A stretch of 7,201 bases of DNA, from contig JAHIYV010000028.1 in NCBI GenBank assembly GCA_018814635.1, positions 1 to 7,201 of the forward strand. The letters run 5' to 3'. Positions 5,231 through 7,201 of this stretch are shown here, piece after piece. The notes below the pieces were generated by a model. That model worked only from the letters and a program-made list of their open reading frames with translations, had not been told where the DNA came from and searched no databases. Each line of letters begins with the position of its first letter. Position 1 is the first letter of the stretch. This DNA comes from Patescibacteria group bacterium. GTDB taxonomy: Bacteria > Patescibacteriota > Minisyncoccia > Phycocordibacterales > JAGLOS01. The position numbers and the translations under genes are program-made.

Positions 5231-6901
5231 TTAGATTAGATTTGTTTTGTCTGTATTCCAAATTTTATTATTATATTCATGGACAAGGCGGTGAGTGTTG
5301 AAATAAGAAAGCAGAGATATTGCGTGTTTCATTCGTTCGTTCCACATATCTTTTTCATCATAATAACAAATAATTGCTTCCTTTAATTTGTTTAATAATT
5401 CTTCCTCATCAAATTTGTCGCGATTAGTAACATTTTTTTTATTGAGATTACTTCCAAAACCCCAACCTGCTAAAGGTGCGCGCTCCAGGCCTTCTATCCA
5501 CCATCCATCTAAAATAGATAAATTGAGAACACCATTAAGCGCGGCTTTCATGCCACTTGTGCCACTAGCTTCGCGTGGTGGAAAAGGATTATTTAGCCAA
5601 ATATCCACACCAGTTATAAGATGTTTTGCGATTTCAAGATTGTAATCTGGAATTATAATAACTTTAATTTGTCCGCGCAATTCACGCCCGTAATATCTAA
5701 TTGTATCTTGAAGTTTATTGCAAAACATATCGTTTTTATGACACTTACCAGCAAACACAAGTTGAATTTTTTTATAACCAATTTCTCTCAATCTATCAAT
5801 ATTTTGAAAAATAAGTCCGGGGCGTTTGTATGGAACAAAACGACGAGCAAAACCAATTGTAAGAGTGTCTGGTGAAAATAAATCTTCTTTTGAAGGGTTT
5901 TCTACCGCAAAATTGTGTGGCATTTGATTTATCCATTCAACAAGCGCCGATTTTTCAATTTGTCGCGCGCTATCAAGCGCCTCAGTTGGGATTACGACAG
6001 GAGCTGTTTGAAAAATCTCGGGCTGTTGTTCCCAGCTTGGTAAATAGGTGTTAAACAATTCTTTCATAGCAGTTCCTACCCAACGAGGATGATAAATTCC
6101 ATTTGTTATGTTTTCTATTTCGTGATTTGGAAACATCTCTTTACAAACCTCGTTGTGTCGTTTAGACACACTATTTATTTTATGACTTAAATTCATTGCT
6201 AGTTGTGTCATGCCGAGATTATCCGGCGTAGCAAGATTTTTGATATTTTGTGGAACCATGTTTCCTAGGGTTTGATATATAAGAGGGTAGCCCCAGTAAT
6301 CATGCCCCGCTGATACTGGCGTGTGCGTTGTAAAACTTGATTTAGCGCGTACTACTTCTTCATTGTAACCATTTGTTCGCAGGCGCTCTAAACCTAAAAA
6401 AGCAGTATGCCCCTCATTCATATGATAATGTTTGATATCATTATACCCGAGTTTTTTTAATGCTCTATATCCGCCAATGCCAAGGATTATTTCTTGCCCC
6501 AATCGTGTGTATTTATCTGATGCATAGAGGTGTTTTGTTAAGTCTCTATCCCAGCGAGTATTTTCTGGAGTGTATGAGCTTAAAAAGAACACAGGCACAG
6601 TGTGCCCATTTTTGCTCGTCACATCCATTTGCCAAATAATAATTTTGATTTTACGATTTTCTATTTCTATCTCAATGGTTTCTTCGCGTTTTTTCATAAA
6701 CGCTTCAGGCATTAAAGCCTTTTCTTGATCATCATCCTGATGATAAATTAGGGAAACACCAACTACCGGTATTTCAAGATCAGCAAATGAATACATTGTA
6801 TCAGCGGCAAGCACACCAAGACCACCCGCAAAATTTTGCAATTTATCATCAAAAGCAAATTCCATTGAAAAGTACGCTACATGCATAGAAGAGTTTTTCA
6901 T
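5231..6901 (-). CDS. glgP: Alpha-glucan (glycogen) phosphorylase, short form
   Basis: This 556-residue GT35 enzyme cleaves alpha-1,4-glucan ends with phosphate to give glucose-1-phosphate, in the cytoplasm, with pyridoxal phosphate as cofactor. Landmarks in order are YFSMEFAF (10-17), GGLGVLAADT (26-35), HMNEGHTAFLGLE (160-172), THTPVSAGHDYW (192-203), NITNGIYHPRW (264-274), ARRFVPYKRPG (352-362), PDYNLEIAKHLITGVDIWLN (418-437) and EASGTSGMKAALNGVLNLS (444-462). K452 is the expected PLP lysine. It is shorter than the roughly 800-residue muscle/MalP type and fits the compact bacterial and archaeal form; no key motif looks lost. The ATG at 6901 has no Shine-Dalgarno site but has a TATAAA six bases before it. 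The gene is convergent with murJ and has no visible sugar-metabolism partner in the window. Stored glycogen or scavenged maltodextrin are both possible substrates. Confidence 0.93.
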   Translation of the reverse strand: MKNSSMHVAYFSMEFAFDDKLQNFAGGLGVLAADTMYSFADLEIPVVGVSLIYHQDDDQEKALMPEAFMKKREETIEIEIENRKIKIIIWQMDVTSKNGHTVPVFFLSSYTPENTRWDRDLTKHLYASDKYTRLGQEIILGIGGYRALKKLGYNDIKHYHMNEGHTAFLGLERLRTNGYNEEVVRAKSSFTTHTPVSAGHDYWGYPLIYQTLGNMVPQNIKNLATPDNLGMTQLAMNLSHKINSVSKRHNEVCKEMFPNHEIENITNGIYHPRWVGTAMKELFNTYLPSWEQQPEIFQTAPVVIPTEALDSARQIEKSALVEWINQMPHNFAVENPSKEDLFSPDTLTIGFARRFVPYKRPGLIFQNIDRLREIGYKKIQLVFAGKCHKNDMFCNKLQDTIRYYGRELRGQIKVIIIPDYNLEIAKHLITGVDIWLNNPFPPREASGTSGMKAALNGVLNLSILDGWWIEGLERAPLAGWGFGSNLNKKNVTNRDKFDEEELLNKLKEAIICYYDEKDMWNERMKHAISLLSYFNTHRLVHEYNNKIWNTDKTNLI

Positions 6902-6907
6902 AGTATT

Positions 6908-6913
6908 TTTATA
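6908..6913 (-). promoter_or_regulatory. -10 box for the phosphorylase gene, leaderless spacing
   Basis: Read on the minus strand, TATAAA ends six bases before the ATG, which puts the predicted start at or next to the A of the start codon. The -35 is poor: ATGAAA at a 19-base spacing is the best available. No ribosome binding site is present. Confidence 0.4.
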
Positions 6914-6945
6914 CTGTCATTTTAACTTTTATTTTCATTTTTACA

Positions 6946-6976
6946 AAGTTTGAATTTAAACTTTAAATTCAAACTT
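6946..6976. repeat. 31-bp perfect palindrome
   Basis: AAGTTTGAATTTAAA (6946-6960), a central C, and TTTAAATTCAAACTT (6962-6976) are exact inverses over 15 bp. It lies 45-75 bases upstream of the phosphorylase ATG, just outside its expected -35 region. That position fits a dimeric regulator's operator. It could also be an AT-rich palindromic repeat, or a cruciform or transcription barrier between divergent units. Confidence 0.75.
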
Positions 6977-7034
6977 ATTAAAAAATACTACAATAGATCT
7001 GTCCCGTAATTAGTTCCTACTACAATTTCCATAT

Positions 7035-7070
7035 TTTGGTATAATTTTTTCTAAATTTACTTATACCAAA
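7035..7070 (+). promoter_or_regulatory. Extended -10 promoter inside an inverted repeat
   Basis: TTTGGTATAA (7035-7044) and TTATACCAAA (7061-7070) are exact inverses around a 16-base spacer. The left arm contains TGG followed by TATAAT (7037-7045), a consensus extended -10 that can work without a -35. The start would fall near 7052, inside the repeat. The right arm read on the minus strand gives TGG followed by TATAAG. A regulator bound to both arms could control a gene to the right of the window. Confidence 0.4.
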
Positions 7071-7201
7071 CTCAATTAACCACTATGCGGATATTTCAAA
7101 ATATGTCATAATATACACACATAAAAACACATATACACAATAAGGATACGATTACTAGTTTACGCGAAGCAGTCAAGAACTTCAAGGGATAGTGAACAAA
7201 A

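Larger units (their letters stand above)
6902..7201. other. Intergenic region upstream of the phosphorylase gene
   Basis: No gene is supported in these 300 bases. The stretch holds the phosphorylase -10 box, a 31-bp perfect palindrome, an inverted repeat with an extended -10 promoter pointing right, and a run with ACACATA-like units (about 7115-7140). Any plus-strand gene driven by that promoter would start beyond 7201 or be very small. Confidence 0.6.

Noticed and set aside
5388..6054. Plus-strand open frames inside the phosphorylase gene
   Set aside because: They are antisense to strongly conserved GT35 motifs and have no start signals.
7142..7192. Short frame ending ITSLREAVKNFKG before a TAG, preceded by AAGGA
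   Set aside because: There is no usual start codon after the AAGGA (only ACG or ATT), it is about a dozen residues, and no family is recognised.

Overview
The window is an AT-rich bacterial fragment. It has three intact genes, one gene-poor stretch holding two broken genes, and an unusual number of palindromic repeats for its size. The best guess for the organism is a Candidate Phyla Radiation (Patescibacteria, Parcubacteria-like) lineage. That rests on three things: a polytopic O-antigen-ligase-like protein fused to periplasmic TPRs directly upstream of a divergent MurJ, a short-form alpha-glucan phosphorylase, and the lack of clear Shine-Dalgarno sites. The placement is inference from protein style, not from a phylogenetic marker.

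Layout, left to right. Positions 1-55 are an intrinsic terminator for a gene outside the window. Positions 68-121 hold a partly duplicated palindromic repeat, followed by a 14-bp tandem repeat and a sigma70-type promoter whose predicted start falls on the ATG of the first gene. Positions 190-2559 encode the O-antigen ligase/polymerase-like TPR protein, and 2576-4255 encode MurJ 16 bases later on the same strand, so the two probably form an operon for moving and assembling lipid-linked envelope glycans. Positions 4256-5230 carry no intact gene. This stretch holds a 100-nt structured element, two related hairpin repeats, a promoter, a 40-codon piece of lepA (elongation factor 4) cut out of the middle of its GTPase domain, and the tail of an unrecognised gene broken by a frameshift and a stop. 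Positions 5231-6901, minus strand, encode the alpha-glucan phosphorylase, convergent with murJ. Positions 6902-7201 hold its upstream region, with a 31-bp perfect palindrome and a second inverted repeat over an extended -10 promoter.

Together the intact genes cover envelope glycan export and ligation plus storage-glucan breakdown to glucose-1-phosphate. The most notable items are the lepA relic fused to a decayed gene between two copies of a hairpin repeat, the structured element at 4423-4522, the leaderless promoter pattern at two genes, and the loss in this MurJ of three arginines that matter in E. coli MurJ. I did not find a convincing new enzymatic or defence system here.
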